From Smithella sp. SCADC (GTDB lineage Bacteria > Desulfobacterota > Syntrophia > Syntrophales > Smithellaceae), in assembly GCA_000747625.2 (NCBI GenBank), contig JQDQ01000002.1, positions 1 to 41,175 of the forward strand: a stretch of 41,175 nucleotides of DNA, in the 5' to 3' direction. Positions 24,176 to 32,804 of the stretch are shown one piece after another. The notes beneath the pieces were generated by a model. The model made no database searches, was not told where the DNA came from, and saw nothing but the letters and a program-made list of their open reading frames with translations. How positions within the stretch are numbered: the stretch's first letter is position 1; each line of letters opens with the position of its first letter. The translations under genes and the position numbers were made by a program.

Positions 24176-25936
24176 CTATTCATCTTTTGCATGAGGCAAA
24201 TCGGTGCCTCTATTTACATACTTGGTGTGCAAAAGCTTATGTGACTTGTGACCCAAAGGTTCTTTCAGAAATTTGTCATACAGCTTTTTAACCGACTCAT
24301 TCTCGTGTGATTGACGGTTCTTCTGGACTTTCCCGTCATCTTTATAAAGAGCAGCTGACCGCAAAACCCGAATTTCGTCATTAGTGGGGATAGGTTCTCC
24401 GCCACCTGATATACAACCGCCGGGACAACACATAACTTCAATGAAGGCATAACTTGCTTTACCTTCACGGATGAGATCCATAAGTTTTCGGGCGTTACCC
24501 AGACCATGGGCAACAGCTATCTTGACATCGCCAAGAGGTCCCACCTTGACGGTTGCTTCTTTAACGCCTTCCAGACCGCGCACAGGTGTTATATCCAGGC
24601 TGGGCAGGTTTTCTCCCGTGACAACGGCATAAACGGTGCGCAGAGCTGCTTCCATAACGCCGCCGGTCGCGCCGAAAATTGTTGCGGCGCCGGTGTACTC
24701 GCCCATCGGAGCATCGTAATCTTCATCAGGCAGATTGACAAAATCAATTCCGCCTTCTTTAATCATCCGGCCCAGTTCTCTTGTGGTGAGAACATAATCA
24801 ACATCACGGAACCCGCTGCTGTCCATTTCCGGCCGCTGGGCTTCAAACTTCTTAGCGGTGCAGGGCATGATGGAGACGGAAACTATATCTTTCGGATCGA
24901 TGCCCGCTGTTTCCGCGTAATATGTTTTGGCCAGAGCGCCGAACATCTGCTGCGGAGATTTACAGGTTGATAGATGACCGAGCAGATCAGGATAAAAATG
25001 TTCGCAGAACTTGATCCATCCGGGACTGCACGATGTAATCATCGGCAATACTCCGCCTTCTTTGACTCTTTTGAGCAGTTCATTGCCTTCCTCAATAATG
25101 GTGAGATCGGCGGTAAAATTGGTGTCGAATACTTTATCAAAGCCCAGTCTACGCAGAGCCGTGATCATTTTTCCGGTGACAAGACTTCCCGGAGGCATGC
25201 CGAATTCTTCGCCAAGAGCAGCACGAATAGCCGGAGCTTCCTGTACGATTACGTGCTTGGCCGGGTCATTAAGCGCTTTCCAGACTGAATCAACATCATC
25301 CTTTTCATAAAGAGCGCCGACCGGACAAACAAGGATGCATTGGCCGCAGGCGACACAGTTGGATTCAATCAAGGGCAGATCAAACGCCGGAACCACTTTA
25401 ACGTCGCTGCCGCGATACGCGGGAGTCAAAACGCTGACAGTTTGAATCTGATCGCAGACGGTGACGCAACGGTGACATTCGATGCATTTGCGGCTGTCCC
25501 GGACAATTGCAGGACTGGAACGGTCGATCATTCCTTCCTTGGGGAATTTGGTATATTCGAAACGGACTTCCTTGAGGCCGGCAAATTCAGCTACTTTCTG
25601 CAATTCGCAGTTGCCGTTTCTCACGCAGAAATTACACTCCTGCGGATGATTGGCCAGCAGGAGTTCCACAACCATTTTTCTGGCTTCGCGGACTTTCTCC
25701 GTATTGGTGTGAACAACCATACCTTCGGAAACGGGGAAAACACAAGCGGCTATCAGAGAGCGCTGACCTTCCACTTCAGTCATGCAGACCCGGCAGGCGC
25801 CCGGTGTGTGTTTTATTTCTGTCCAGGCGCAAAGAGTAGGGATTTTTATTCCTACACTGCGTGCCGCTTCCAGAACGGTTGAACCCGCTTCTACTTCTAT
25901 CTGACGATTATCAATAGTCAATTTAACAGTTGACAT
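24176..25936 (-). CDS. hydA: [FeFe]-hydrogenase catalytic subunit HydA (HndD-like)
   Basis: 586 aa. N-terminal [2Fe-2S] (Cys36, 48, 51, 65); His-Cys3 [4Fe-4S] (His97, Cys101, 104, 110); two ferredoxin-type [4Fe-4S] (Cys151/154/157/161 and 194/197/200/204). The H-domain follows, with L1 TSCSPGW (Cys303), L2 MPCTAKKFEAQRPE (Cys359) and L3 EVMCCPGGCISGGG (Cys504, 508). This is the layout of HydA in NAD(P)-linked trimeric or tetrameric, often electron-bifurcating hydrogenases. L1 has Ser where Clostridium and Chlamydomonas enzymes have the second Cys. It is last in the hydC-hndB-hydB-hydA order and is followed by a terminator. It has no signal peptide and is cytoplasmic. Confidence 0.93.
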   Translation of the reverse strand: MSTVKLTIDNRQIEVEAGSTVLEAARSVGIKIPTLCAWTEIKHTPGACRVCMTEVEGQRSLIAACVFPVSEGMVVHTNTEKVREARKMVVELLLANHPQECNFCVRNGNCELQKVAEFAGLKEVRFEYTKFPKEGMIDRSSPAIVRDSRKCIECHRCVTVCDQIQTVSVLTPAYRGSDVKVVPAFDLPLIESNCVACGQCILVCPVGALYEKDDVDSVWKALNDPAKHVIVQEAPAIRAALGEEFGMPPGSLVTGKMITALRRLGFDKVFDTNFTADLTIIEEGNELLKRVKEGGVLPMITSCSPGWIKFCEHFYPDLLGHLSTCKSPQQMFGALAKTYYAETAGIDPKDIVSVSIMPCTAKKFEAQRPEMDSSGFRDVDYVLTTRELGRMIKEGGIDFVNLPDEDYDAPMGEYTGAATIFGATGGVMEAALRTVYAVVTGENLPSLDITPVRGLEGVKEATVKVGPLGDVKIAVAHGLGNARKLMDLIREGKASYAFIEVMCCPGGCISGGGEPIPTNDEIRVLRSAALYKDDGKVQKNRQSHENESVKKLYDKFLKEPLGHKSHKLLHTKYVNRGTDLPHAKDE

Positions 25937-25968
25937 AAATTGTTCTCCTTATCTAACACAATCATAAA

Positions 25969-28900
25969 TCAAACAGATGCGTCGCAACGCAGGCAGCGGC
26001 ACGCTTCCTTAATGGCGTCCGCTTTCTTGAATCCCAGTTCCACTTCCTCGAAAGTCTTTTTGCGTTTGGATGAAGACATCTCCGGCATCGCCATTTGAGG
26101 AGCTTCGATGCTCTCTTCGTCGATGATTAAAGGAACGTCGATTTTTTCCAGAGCCGGTTTTTCATAAGCGGGTTCACCATTGGCCTTGCGTATAGCAGCA
26201 TCAATGTCATCGGCAGCCTGATGTCCGGCGCCGATAGCGGCAATGACTGTATCCGGACCGGTTACGGCGTCACCGCCGGCAAAATAACGGGGATTATCAG
26301 TGCATGACCGATAGCCTTTACCGACGTTGTAACAATCCCACTTGTTGATCTCAATTCCGGATTTCTTATCGACAAAACTCATATCGGGAACCTGACCGAT
26401 AGCGGCGACGACGGCGTCCACGCTCATAGTGAATTCAGAACCGGCAACAGCGACCGGTCTCTTACGTCCGCTGTTATCGAAATCGCCCAGTTTCATCCGC
26501 TGGCAGGTGATAGAGCTGACCTTTCCTTTTGTTCCTTCGATTTTCAAAGGAGCGGCCAGAAATTCAATCTTGATTCCTTCTTCTTCAGCAGCCTTGATTT
26601 CTTCCTGGGCTGCGGGCATATCCTGCTTCAGACGGCGATAAAGAATGGTGACATTCGCGCCAAGACGTGCGGCAATCCGGGCGGCGTCGATGGCGGAATT
26701 ACCGCCGCCGATGACGGCCACTTTCTTGCCCAGAGTTTTTTCGCCTTTCAGCCATTTGCCTTCATTGGCGTTGAAATCGCGCAGAAATTCCACGCCTCCA
26801 TAAACGTTCTTCATGTTTTCGCCATCCACGCCCATCTTCTGACTCTTGTGGGCGCCTGTGGCCAGATAGATATAATTGAAATCTTTTTGCAGTTTGGCAA
26901 AAGTAATATCTTTGCCGACGCGAGTTTTCAACTTGATCTCCACGCCCAATTTACGAATATCGTCAATTTCTTTATCGAGGATATTGCGCGGCAGACGATA
27001 AGAGGGGATGCCCCAATAAAGCATACCGCCGGCTTTGGGTAATTCTTCGAAAACGGTCACTTTGTAGCCGCGAAGAGCCAGATCACGCGCCGCGGTCAAT
27101 CCGGCAGGACCGGCGCCGGCAACGGCTATTTTTTCTTTGCGGGTGACCGGTACGGCTTCAATCTTCGGACGCGGCGCGTTATCAGTGATAAAACGCTTCA
27201 GGAACTTAATGGCAATGGGTTCGTCCATATTGCCGCGGCGGCATTTGCTCTGACATTTGTGATCGCAGACTCTACCGCAAACGGAGGGGAAAGGATTGCT
27301 CTGCAGAAGTATTTTATAAGCGTCGTCAAATCTTTCCGCTCTGACCAGTGCGATATAGGAAGGAATATCCATTTCAATCGGGCAGGTGTGCTGACAGGGA
27401 GATTTAAACATTGCCGAACAGACAGCGGCGCTGCAGCGGTGATCGCGGATGTGTTCCTCATATTCCTTGCGGAAATAACGAATGGTGCTCAAAACGGGAT
27501 TGGGAGCGGTTTGCCCCAGTCCGCAAAGAGCCGCGTTTTTGATTACGGAAGCCATTTCTTCCAGCAGTTCGATATCTCCTTCTTTTCCTTTGCCCTGAGT
27601 GATGTTGGTTAATATATCCAGCATGCGTTTTGTTCCCTCACGGCAGGGCGTGCATTTACCGCAGGATTCATCCTGACAAAAATCCATGAAAAACCGGGCC
27701 ATATCAACGGCGCACTTGTCTTCATTCATAACAATCAATCCGCCGGAACCCATGATAGCTCCGAGTTCGGCAACTTTCTCGTAATCAACCGCAGCGTTAA
27801 GGTGCTGAATGGGAATACAACCGCCGGAAGGGCCGCCCAACTGAGCCGCTTTGAATTTCTTGCCGCCGGGAATGCCGCCGCCTATGTCGTGAACGATAGT
27901 GCCCAGCTTAGTTCCCATGGGGACTTCGACCAGGCCCACGTTATTAACGTCGCCGGTGAGAGCGAAAACTTTTGTTCCTTTACTTTTCTCCGTGCCGATG
28001 GATGCATACCAGGCTGCGCCTTTCAGCATGATCTGTCCTACATTGGCCAGAGTTTCCACGTTATTCAGGATACTGGGTTTCTGCCAGAGTCCGGCCACAG
28101 CGGGGAAGGGCGGTCTCGGACGGGGCATGCCTCGTTTTCCTTCAATCGAGGTCATCAGAGCTGTTTCTTCACCGCAAACGAAGGCGCCTGCTCCCTGATA
28201 AATTTCCAGATCAAAATTAAAACCGGTGCCTAAGATGTTTTTACCCAGCAAGCCTGCTTCTTTGGCCTGGGCAATGGCGACATTTAACCGATGAATTGCC
28301 AATGGATATTCAGCGCGGCAGTAAATGTAGCCCTGAGAAGAGCCGATGGCTTTGGCCGCGATGACCATTCCTTCCAAAACAGCGTGCGGATCAGCTTCCA
28401 GAACGCTTCGATCCATGAACGCGCCGGGGTCGCCTTCATCGGCGTTGCATAAAACATATTTTACATCGCCTTTGGACTGGGCGGCAAATTTCCATTTCAA
28501 ACCGGTGGGGAACCCGGCTCCACCCCGGCCGCGCAAACCGGAATCGAGCATTTCTTTAACAATTTGATCGGGCGTCATTTCTGTAAGCGCCTTAGCCATA
28601 CCGGCATAACCATCGCGAGCAATATATTCTTCAATCCTTTCCGGATCAATAAGACCGCGGTTTCTTAAAACTCTTAATTCCTGAAGAGCGAAGAAGGGAA
28701 TTTCCTGCATAGTGGGAATTATTTTATCTGTGCCGGGTTCGTGGTATAATAATCTTTTTACTATTCTTCCCTTAATCAGGTGCTCTTCAACCAGTTCCGG
28801 AATATCCGCCGGCTTTAGACCAACATAAATAACACCTTCAGGATATGCTACCATTATGGGCCCCAGGGCGCAGAAGCCATTGCAACCTGTCTCGACGACT

Positions 28901-29025
28901 TTTATTTCTTCTACTAATTTTCTTTTTTCAATTTCTTCCATTAAAGCTTCTTTAACGGCCAGACTGCCGGAAGATTGACAACCTGTGCCTCCGCAAATTA
29001 ATAAGTGTGAACGAAAAACCTTCAT
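25969..29025 (-). CDS. hydB: HydB (NuoF-like) flavoprotein fused to a GltD/NfnB-type NAD(P)H oxidoreductase
   Basis: 1018 aa, two proteins in one. Residues 1-95 are a thioredoxin-like [2Fe-2S] domain (Cys11, 16, 48, 52). Residues 105-525 are NuoF: GRGGAGFPTGLKW (167-179), NADEGDPGAF, and the [4Fe-4S] ligands CGKCTPC with Cys501. After the conserved linker CSAAVC (531-536) the usual C-terminal ferredoxin is replaced by the GltD N-terminal double [4Fe-4S] domain (Cys544, 548, 583, 587, 591, 595), an FAD-binding GAGPAG (637-642) and a second Rossmann site VIGGGNSAID (771-780) followed by YRR, typical of NADPH binding. The protein would therefore carry FMN, FAD and several clusters. Domain combination is seen directly; electron route is inference. 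Confidence 0.9.
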   Translation of the reverse strand: MKVFRSHLLICGGTGCQSSGSLAVKEALMEEIEKRKLVEEIKVVETGCNGFCALGPIMVAYPEGVIYVGLKPADIPELVEEHLIKGRIVKRLLYHEPGTDKIIPTMQEIPFFALQELRVLRNRGLIDPERIEEYIARDGYAGMAKALTEMTPDQIVKEMLDSGLRGRGGAGFPTGLKWKFAAQSKGDVKYVLCNADEGDPGAFMDRSVLEADPHAVLEGMVIAAKAIGSSQGYIYCRAEYPLAIHRLNVAIAQAKEAGLLGKNILGTGFNFDLEIYQGAGAFVCGEETALMTSIEGKRGMPRPRPPFPAVAGLWQKPSILNNVETLANVGQIMLKGAAWYASIGTEKSKGTKVFALTGDVNNVGLVEVPMGTKLGTIVHDIGGGIPGGKKFKAAQLGGPSGGCIPIQHLNAAVDYEKVAELGAIMGSGGLIVMNEDKCAVDMARFFMDFCQDESCGKCTPCREGTKRMLDILTNITQGKGKEGDIELLEEMASVIKNAALCGLGQTAPNPVLSTIRYFRKEYEEHIRDHRCSAAVCSAMFKSPCQHTCPIEMDIPSYIALVRAERFDDAYKILLQSNPFPSVCGRVCDHKCQSKCRRGNMDEPIAIKFLKRFITDNAPRPKIEAVPVTRKEKIAVAGAGPAGLTAARDLALRGYKVTVFEELPKAGGMLYWGIPSYRLPRNILDKEIDDIRKLGVEIKLKTRVGKDITFAKLQKDFNYIYLATGAHKSQKMGVDGENMKNVYGGVEFLRDFNANEGKWLKGEKTLGKKVAVIGGGNSAIDAARIAARLGANVTILYRRLKQDMPAAQEEIKAAEEEGIKIEFLAAPLKIEGTKGKVSSITCQRMKLGDFDNSGRKRPVAVAGSEFTMSVDAVVAAIGQVPDMSFVDKKSGIEINKWDCYNVGKGYRSCTDNPRYFAGGDAVTGPDTVIAAIGAGHQAADDIDAAIRKANGEPAYEKPALEKIDVPLIIDEESIEAPQMAMPEMSSSKRKKTFEEVELGFKKADAIKEACRCLRCDASV

Positions 29026-29086
29026 TTAGCCATTATCCTCCTTAGGAAATTATCATGCTTTTAGCAGTGCATGACAGGCGATAACT

Positions 29087-29470
29087 TTATTTTGTTACTT
29101 CAGAGCCTTTAGCCAGAACAAAAGGCGTCTGAATTTCTCCGTCTAGAACATGTTTTTTGAAAACCTGTCTCATTTTATTGGTATTCATATATTCATATTT
29201 TATGGGTTCCTGATTTAATACCTCAACAGTAACTAAAGGCTCGCGGCTGCAGAGTCCCATGCATCCGGATGTTGTAACGACAACATCATTTACCTTGGCG
29301 GTTTCAATTTCCTGAAGAAGAGTATCCATAACTTCTTTTGCTCCAGAAGCGATACCGCATGTTCCCATGTGAACAGTTATTTTGACGCGACGTACGCCAT
29401 CACGCAGAGACATTTCTTTGTGTACTTTTGTTTTAATCTTTTTTAAATCATCAATAGTTAATTTTGCCAT
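29087..29470 (-). CDS. hndB: HndB-like thioredoxin-fold [2Fe-2S] subunit
   Basis: 127 aa. MAKLTIDDLKKIKTKVHKEM and the cysteine blocks HMGTCGIASGAKEVM (Cys38) and TTSGCMGLCSREPL (Cys70, 74) match HndB of NADP-reducing hydrogenases. Only three of the four expected cluster cysteines are visible, as I recall for the family. It lies between hydC and hydB, making the complex a four-subunit HndABCD-like type. The role is probably electron transfer or assembly. Confidence 0.85.
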   Translation of the reverse strand: MAKLTIDDLKKIKTKVHKEMSLRDGVRRVKITVHMGTCGIASGAKEVMDTLLQEIETAKVNDVVVTTSGCMGLCSREPLVTVEVLNQEPIKYEYMNTNKMRQVFKKHVLDGEIQTPFVLAKGSEVTK

Positions 29471-29504
29471 CGGTTTCCCTCCATTTTATTATATAGAAAT
29501 TTCA

Positions 29505-29999
29505 TTAATTGTATTGACTTAAAATTTCTTTAACTTTCCCCGGCTTAATCCGGCCATGAACATCTTCATCCACTACAACGACAGGACCCAGTCCGCAAGC
29601 TCCCAGGCATCGTACCGTTTCCAGTGTGAACATGCGATCAGGTGTCGTTTCTCCTTCCGTGATTCCAAACTCTTTCTCTAACTTTTCATAGATGGCCTTG
29701 CCGCCACGCACGTAGCAGGCTGTGCCCAGACAAACACGAACAGTGTGTTTGCCACGTGGGGTCATGGTGAAAAATGAGTAAAAGGTAACAACGCCGTAAA
29801 CACGGCTCAGCGGCAGATTCAATCCGGAAGCAATTTTTTTCTGCACGGATATAGGAAGATATTCCAAGACGACCTGCGCTTCTTCCAATACCGGAATTAA
29901 TCCGCCCGGCTTACCTTTAAATTTTTCAATAATGCTGTTTAGCTTTTTTACCTGTTCTTTTGAAAAATCTTTTAACAACTCTGTGTCTTCAGCTTTCAT
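29505..29999 (-). CDS. hydC: HydC/HndA, NuoE-like [2Fe-2S] subunit
   Basis: About 164 aa from ATG 29999, with GAGGAGG 6 bp upstream; a TTG one codon earlier is less likely. The thioredoxin-like [2Fe-2S] ligands are Cys90, Cys95 (CLGTACYVRGG) and Cys131, Cys135 (CLGACGLGP). The N-terminal helical bundle (LIPVLEEAQVVLEYLP) matches NuoE. It works with HydB as the NAD-side electron-transfer unit. It is the first structural gene after the signalling module and the decayed ATPase copy. Confidence 0.92.
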   Translation of the reverse strand: MKAEDTELLKDFSKEQVKKLNSIIEKFKGKPGGLIPVLEEAQVVLEYLPISVQKKIASGLNLPLSRVYGVVTFYSFFTMTPRGKHTVRVCLGTACYVRGGKAIYEKLEKEFGITEGETTPDRMFTLETVRCLGACGLGPVVVVDEDVHGRIKPGKVKEILSQYN

Positions 30000-30040
30000 C
30001 AAATTCCTCCTCGATCTTTTGGGGCTATTTAAGCTTCAAG

Positions 30041-30200
30041 CTTTATTGTACAAAAACCTCCTTCTAAAACACCCCGGATATACTTTTAATTTTTCAGAAT
30101 GTTTTATCGCCACATTCTTGCTTTTCGTAATTATCTTTATAATGTCCCTTGACTGCCGGTCATATATCAATGTTTGTAGATAAAATCAACATTTGATTGC
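30041..30200 (-). pseudogene. Decayed partial copy of the GHKL ATPase gene 3' end
   Basis: The gap between the ATPase gene and hydC aligns along its length with the last ~170 bp of the ATPase gene. Translated pieces are NVDFIYKH against GVDFVYKH and KYIRGVLEGGF against KYIRGVLEEGF, with the same spacing, separated by stops and frameshifts. At base level gttgattttatctacaaaca matches gttgattttgtttacaaaca. It is a relic of a tandem duplication. Confidence 0.75.
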
Positions 30201-30242
30201 TGGTTTCTAAATTTTTTTTTCGATTTTAGGAGCAATTTTGTT

Positions 30243-30785
30243 TCATTTTTTTATTTCGTCAAAACCTTCTTCCAGAACGCCCCGAATATATTTTAATATT
30301 TCGGGATGATTTATAGGTATATCGCTGATTTCTTTACGTATTATTCTAGTGTCCAGTTCGAATTCCCGGTCATCACGCCTGTGTTTGTAAACAAAATCAA
30401 CGCCTGAATTACCGGCGACAAGAATAATTAATGTGCCGGTAATATCTCCCAGAGGTTGCCGGTCTACGTGACTGAGGCCGAAAGATGCTTGAACAGTCGT
30501 TCCTTTGCCTTCTTGAGATTCCAGATTAAAATGACCACCTGATCTTTGGGTGGCATCGGCAAGAAGTGGAAGGCCTAAACCTACGCGTCTTACAGTTTTA
30601 GTCGTATAGAAAGGATCTAAAGCCTTTTTTATTTCTTCCGGTTTCATTCCCTGACCATCATCGATAATTTCTATGGAAAGAGAATCGTTTGCCGTGTCTT
30701 CATTAATGTTGATTTCAATTAGTTTGGCTCCTGCCCGAACGGAGTTTTCGGCAATATCCAGAATATGCGCGGAAAGCTCAATCAT
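30243..30785 (-). CDS. GHKL-type ATP-binding protein (histidine-kinase-like ATPase) of the hydrogenase module
   Basis: 180 aa. N box HILDIAENSVRAGA, G1 DDGQGM, G2 GLGLPLLADATQRSGG and a following GKGTTVQASF make a complete histidine-kinase-type ATPase domain over residues 1-115. No HisKA/phospho-His domain or sensor is present. The C-terminal 65 residues (YKHRRDDREFELDT to YIRGVLEEGF) are not a domain I know. The start overlaps the PHP gene by 4 bp. It is likely a regulator or kinase acting on another module protein. A decayed copy of its 3' end follows it. Confidence 0.8.
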   Translation of the reverse strand: MIELSAHILDIAENSVRAGAKLIEININEDTANDSLSIEIIDDGQGMKPEEIKKALDPFYTTKTVRRVGLGLPLLADATQRSGGHFNLESQEGKGTTVQASFGLSHVDRQPLGDITGTLIILVAGNSGVDFVYKHRRDDREFELDTRIIRKEISDIPINHPEILKYIRGVLEEGFDEIKK

Positions 30786-31525
30786 TGTTGCTCCATAACA
30801 TAACGGCCGTTTTGTTTTTTAAAAGCCATTTTTAATTCGGCAACAGATGGTTCCTGTAGAATGATTCGTGTAATTGCCGATCCGATATCCTTAACAAAAT
30901 GAGAATCTGAGGAAATAATAAATGAATATTTAAAGAGTTCCGGATATTTAATTCTGGCCTGTTCAAAACCAGTGCGAGGTGTTATTTCCAGAGCGTCAAA
31001 TCCGGAATTATCATCAATAAATCCAAGCTGACTCAGAACACTAAAACTTTCCCGGTCTATGTGCGCGGCAATGGCTAATCCCTCAAACTGGTGTATGTAA
31101 CCAATCAGTTTATCCAGAGATATGTCGGTTGCGCCGATCAGCAATTGATTATTTATGCCCTCCACTTCGCCTTTTTCGTTGACTATAGCCTGGACACCAA
31201 AGCTATCTTCATCATTTTCTCCTTTAAGATGCTGATCAATAATATTTTGCATTAACGCAAGATTGGAAACAGAATCAAATATGGCCAGCAGGTGGACTTC
31301 TTCAATTGTTGTGATTTCCATGCCGGGCAGTATTTTCAGATTGCTTCCCCGGGCAGCGTTGATTACATAAGGAACATTTGCTGAAGAATTGTGATCACAA
31401 ATGGCAATAATATTGAGCTCGGTTTCCAGGGCTTTCTTTACTAACGGCATGGGGTGCATATCAAGCTCGGCACAGGGTGAAAGGCAAGTGTGTACGTGTA
31501 GATCACAGTTGAAAACTTTCAGCAT
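30782..31525 (-). CDS. PHP-domain phosphoesterase-like protein
   Basis: 247 aa. Metal-binding blocks of the PHP fold are all visible: DLHVHTCLSPCAELDM near the N-terminus, ICDHNSS, PGMEITTIEEVHLLAIF, AAHIDRESFS and SSDSHF. Such domains hydrolyse phosphoesters or nucleotides with a tri-metal site. The close relatives I recall sit beside [FeFe]-hydrogenase genes. It is coupled to the ATPase gene by a 4-bp overlap. It could reverse a phosphorylation or degrade a nucleotide signal; that is inference. Confidence 0.82.
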   Translation of the reverse strand: MLKVFNCDLHVHTCLSPCAELDMHPMPLVKKALETELNIIAICDHNSSANVPYVINAARGSNLKILPGMEITTIEEVHLLAIFDSVSNLALMQNIIDQHLKGENDEDSFGVQAIVNEKGEVEGINNQLLIGATDISLDKLIGYIHQFEGLAIAAHIDRESFSVLSQLGFIDDNSGFDALEITPRTGFEQARIKYPELFKYSFIISSDSHFVKDIGSAITRIILQEPSVAELKMAFKKQNGRYVMEQQ

Positions 31526-31562
31526 GGTTCCTTTAAACGGTCATTGAAGTGGCTGCCGTAAA

Positions 31563-31904
31563 TTAATCTTTTTTCCCTAATAGATTATAGATTTTGCCAG
31601 TTAACTCAAAGGCAGGCAAATCAGAAACAATTAGGGGTATTTTTTCCTGATTTGCTTTTTCTAAAGTTTCCTGAGTTGGATCGCAGGAATTAGTTAATAT
31701 AATACCTGCGTGTTCTTTCAGGCTTGCCACGGCAACAATATTCTGGTGTACCTGCCTTGTTATCCAGATATCTCCCTCGTGAGAATTTGCGATAACATCG
31801 CTAAGAAGATCTCCCGTATAACCTCCTGTGACATTATTATTAAGTTTGTCTGACACAGACCTCACTTTTAAATTTAATTCTTTAACAATAGTTTCGACGT
31901 TCAT
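31563..31904 (-). CDS. DRTGG-type domain protein (divergent member)
   Basis: 113 aa. The core TGGYTGDLLSDVIANSHEGD, IWITRQVHQNIVAVASL and AGIILTNS, then KIPLIVSDLPAFELTGKIY, matches the DRTGG domain first named in pyruvate kinase/Pta/CBS-linked proteins (GGDLMSDVL..A..G.LLITG pattern). It diverges from the two tandem copies upstream and keeps a GG rather than FGAD. It probably binds a small ligand. It lies between the RsbW-like and PHP genes. Confidence 0.75.
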   Translation of the reverse strand: MNVETIVKELNLKVRSVSDKLNNNVTGGYTGDLLSDVIANSHEGDIWITRQVHQNIVAVASLKEHAGIILTNSCDPTQETLEKANQEKIPLIVSDLPAFELTGKIYNLLGKKD

Positions 31905-31921
31905 AGTAAATCCTTGATGAG

Positions 31922-32377
31922 TTAAGGGAGATTAATAATTATTTTCAGAAAAGTTCCTTTATCGACTTCCGACGAAAGGTTGAATGTGTCAGAAGAACAT
32001 TTGATATTATAAAGTCCCATACCGGCGCCAAATCCCATCTCTCTTATCTGCCGGTCCGCGGTAGAATAACCTTGCTCCATTGCCAATTCAATATCGGGTA
32101 TTCCGGGTCCTTCATCAATGATATCAAATTCGACAGTCTTGGGAGTGACAGTCAGATTGATGACTCCTTGCCTGGCATAAGATACAATATTAATTTCTGA
32201 TTCATAACAGGCAATGGCTGCTTTCCTGATGATGTTATTAGGTAAACCAATGTTTTTGAGAATAGACTTTATTTGCGTGGAAACCGATCCTGCATTATCA
32301 AAATTACCACCTTCAACATCAAAACTATTCTTAAATAAATAATTTTCAGTTTCAGCTGTTTGCACTGTGATCTTCAA
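31922..32377 (-). CDS. RsbW/SpoIIAB-like anti-sigma-type ATPase
   Basis: 151 aa. GHKL ATPase with IRKAAIACYESEINIVSYA (N box with the metal-binding Asn), DIIDEGPGIPDIELAM (G1) and GFGAGMGLYNIK (G2). The length and lack of other domains fit anti-sigma or serine-kinase switch proteins. No sigma factor or STAS anti-anti-sigma partner is encoded nearby, so its partner may be the adjacent DRTGG proteins. It overlaps the upstream DRTGG gene by 26 bp. Confidence 0.8.
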   Translation of the reverse strand: MKITVQTAETENYLFKNSFDVEGGNFDNAGSVSTQIKSILKNIGLPNNIIRKAAIACYESEINIVSYARQGVINLTVTPKTVEFDIIDEGPGIPDIELAMEQGYSTADRQIREMGFGAGMGLYNIKCSSDTFNLSSEVDKGTFLKIIINLP

Positions 32378-32726
32378 CTTGTTCCAGACAACTAACTATG
32401 CCCTTGGTATAAAGACGGCCGGCAGTTTCAAATAAAATATATTTGGTTGTCAGAAGAGGAATTTTAAATTCTTTGGCCAGATTAATGGTTTCGATAGGTG
32501 GTTTTTTCCCTCTAACCAAGATTATAGCGGCAATATCCATAACATGGGCTATTCTGATTATCTGGCTGTTGGTCAGACCTGTCAGCAAAAGACTGCCGGC
32601 TTTTGCAAAAGCAAGAACGTCACTCATCAAATCAGCCCCGAAAGCTGTTTTGACTTCCATATCCAATTTTTCCGTACCGACTATGATTTCGGCATCAAGT
32701 ATTTCTTTTACGTCTTTCAGTTTCAA
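32352..32726 (-). CDS. DRTGG-type domain protein (tandem copy 2)
   Basis: 124 aa. KLKDVKEILDAEIIVGTEKL, then the core FGADLMSDVLAFAKAGSLL, LTGLTNSQII, AAIILVRGK and KIPLLTTKYILFETAGRLY. Over the shared ~118 residues I count roughly 75 percent identity to the protein encoded at 32805-33203, so they are tandem paralogues. The domain probably binds a nucleotide-like ligand, by analogy to its occurrence with CBS domains. It overlaps the RsbW-like gene, suggesting a functional pair. Confidence 0.8.
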   Translation of the reverse strand: MKLKDVKEILDAEIIVGTEKLDMEVKTAFGADLMSDVLAFAKAGSLLLTGLTNSQIIRIAHVMDIAAIILVRGKKPPIETINLAKEFKIPLLTTKYILFETAGRLYTKGIVSCLEQVEDHSANS

Positions 32727-32804
32727 TATCTAATCCTCACGAGAAACATATTTCGTTTTTTTACTTAAATATCAAAATTAAATTGTTGTTTTTAGTATCA
32801 TATA

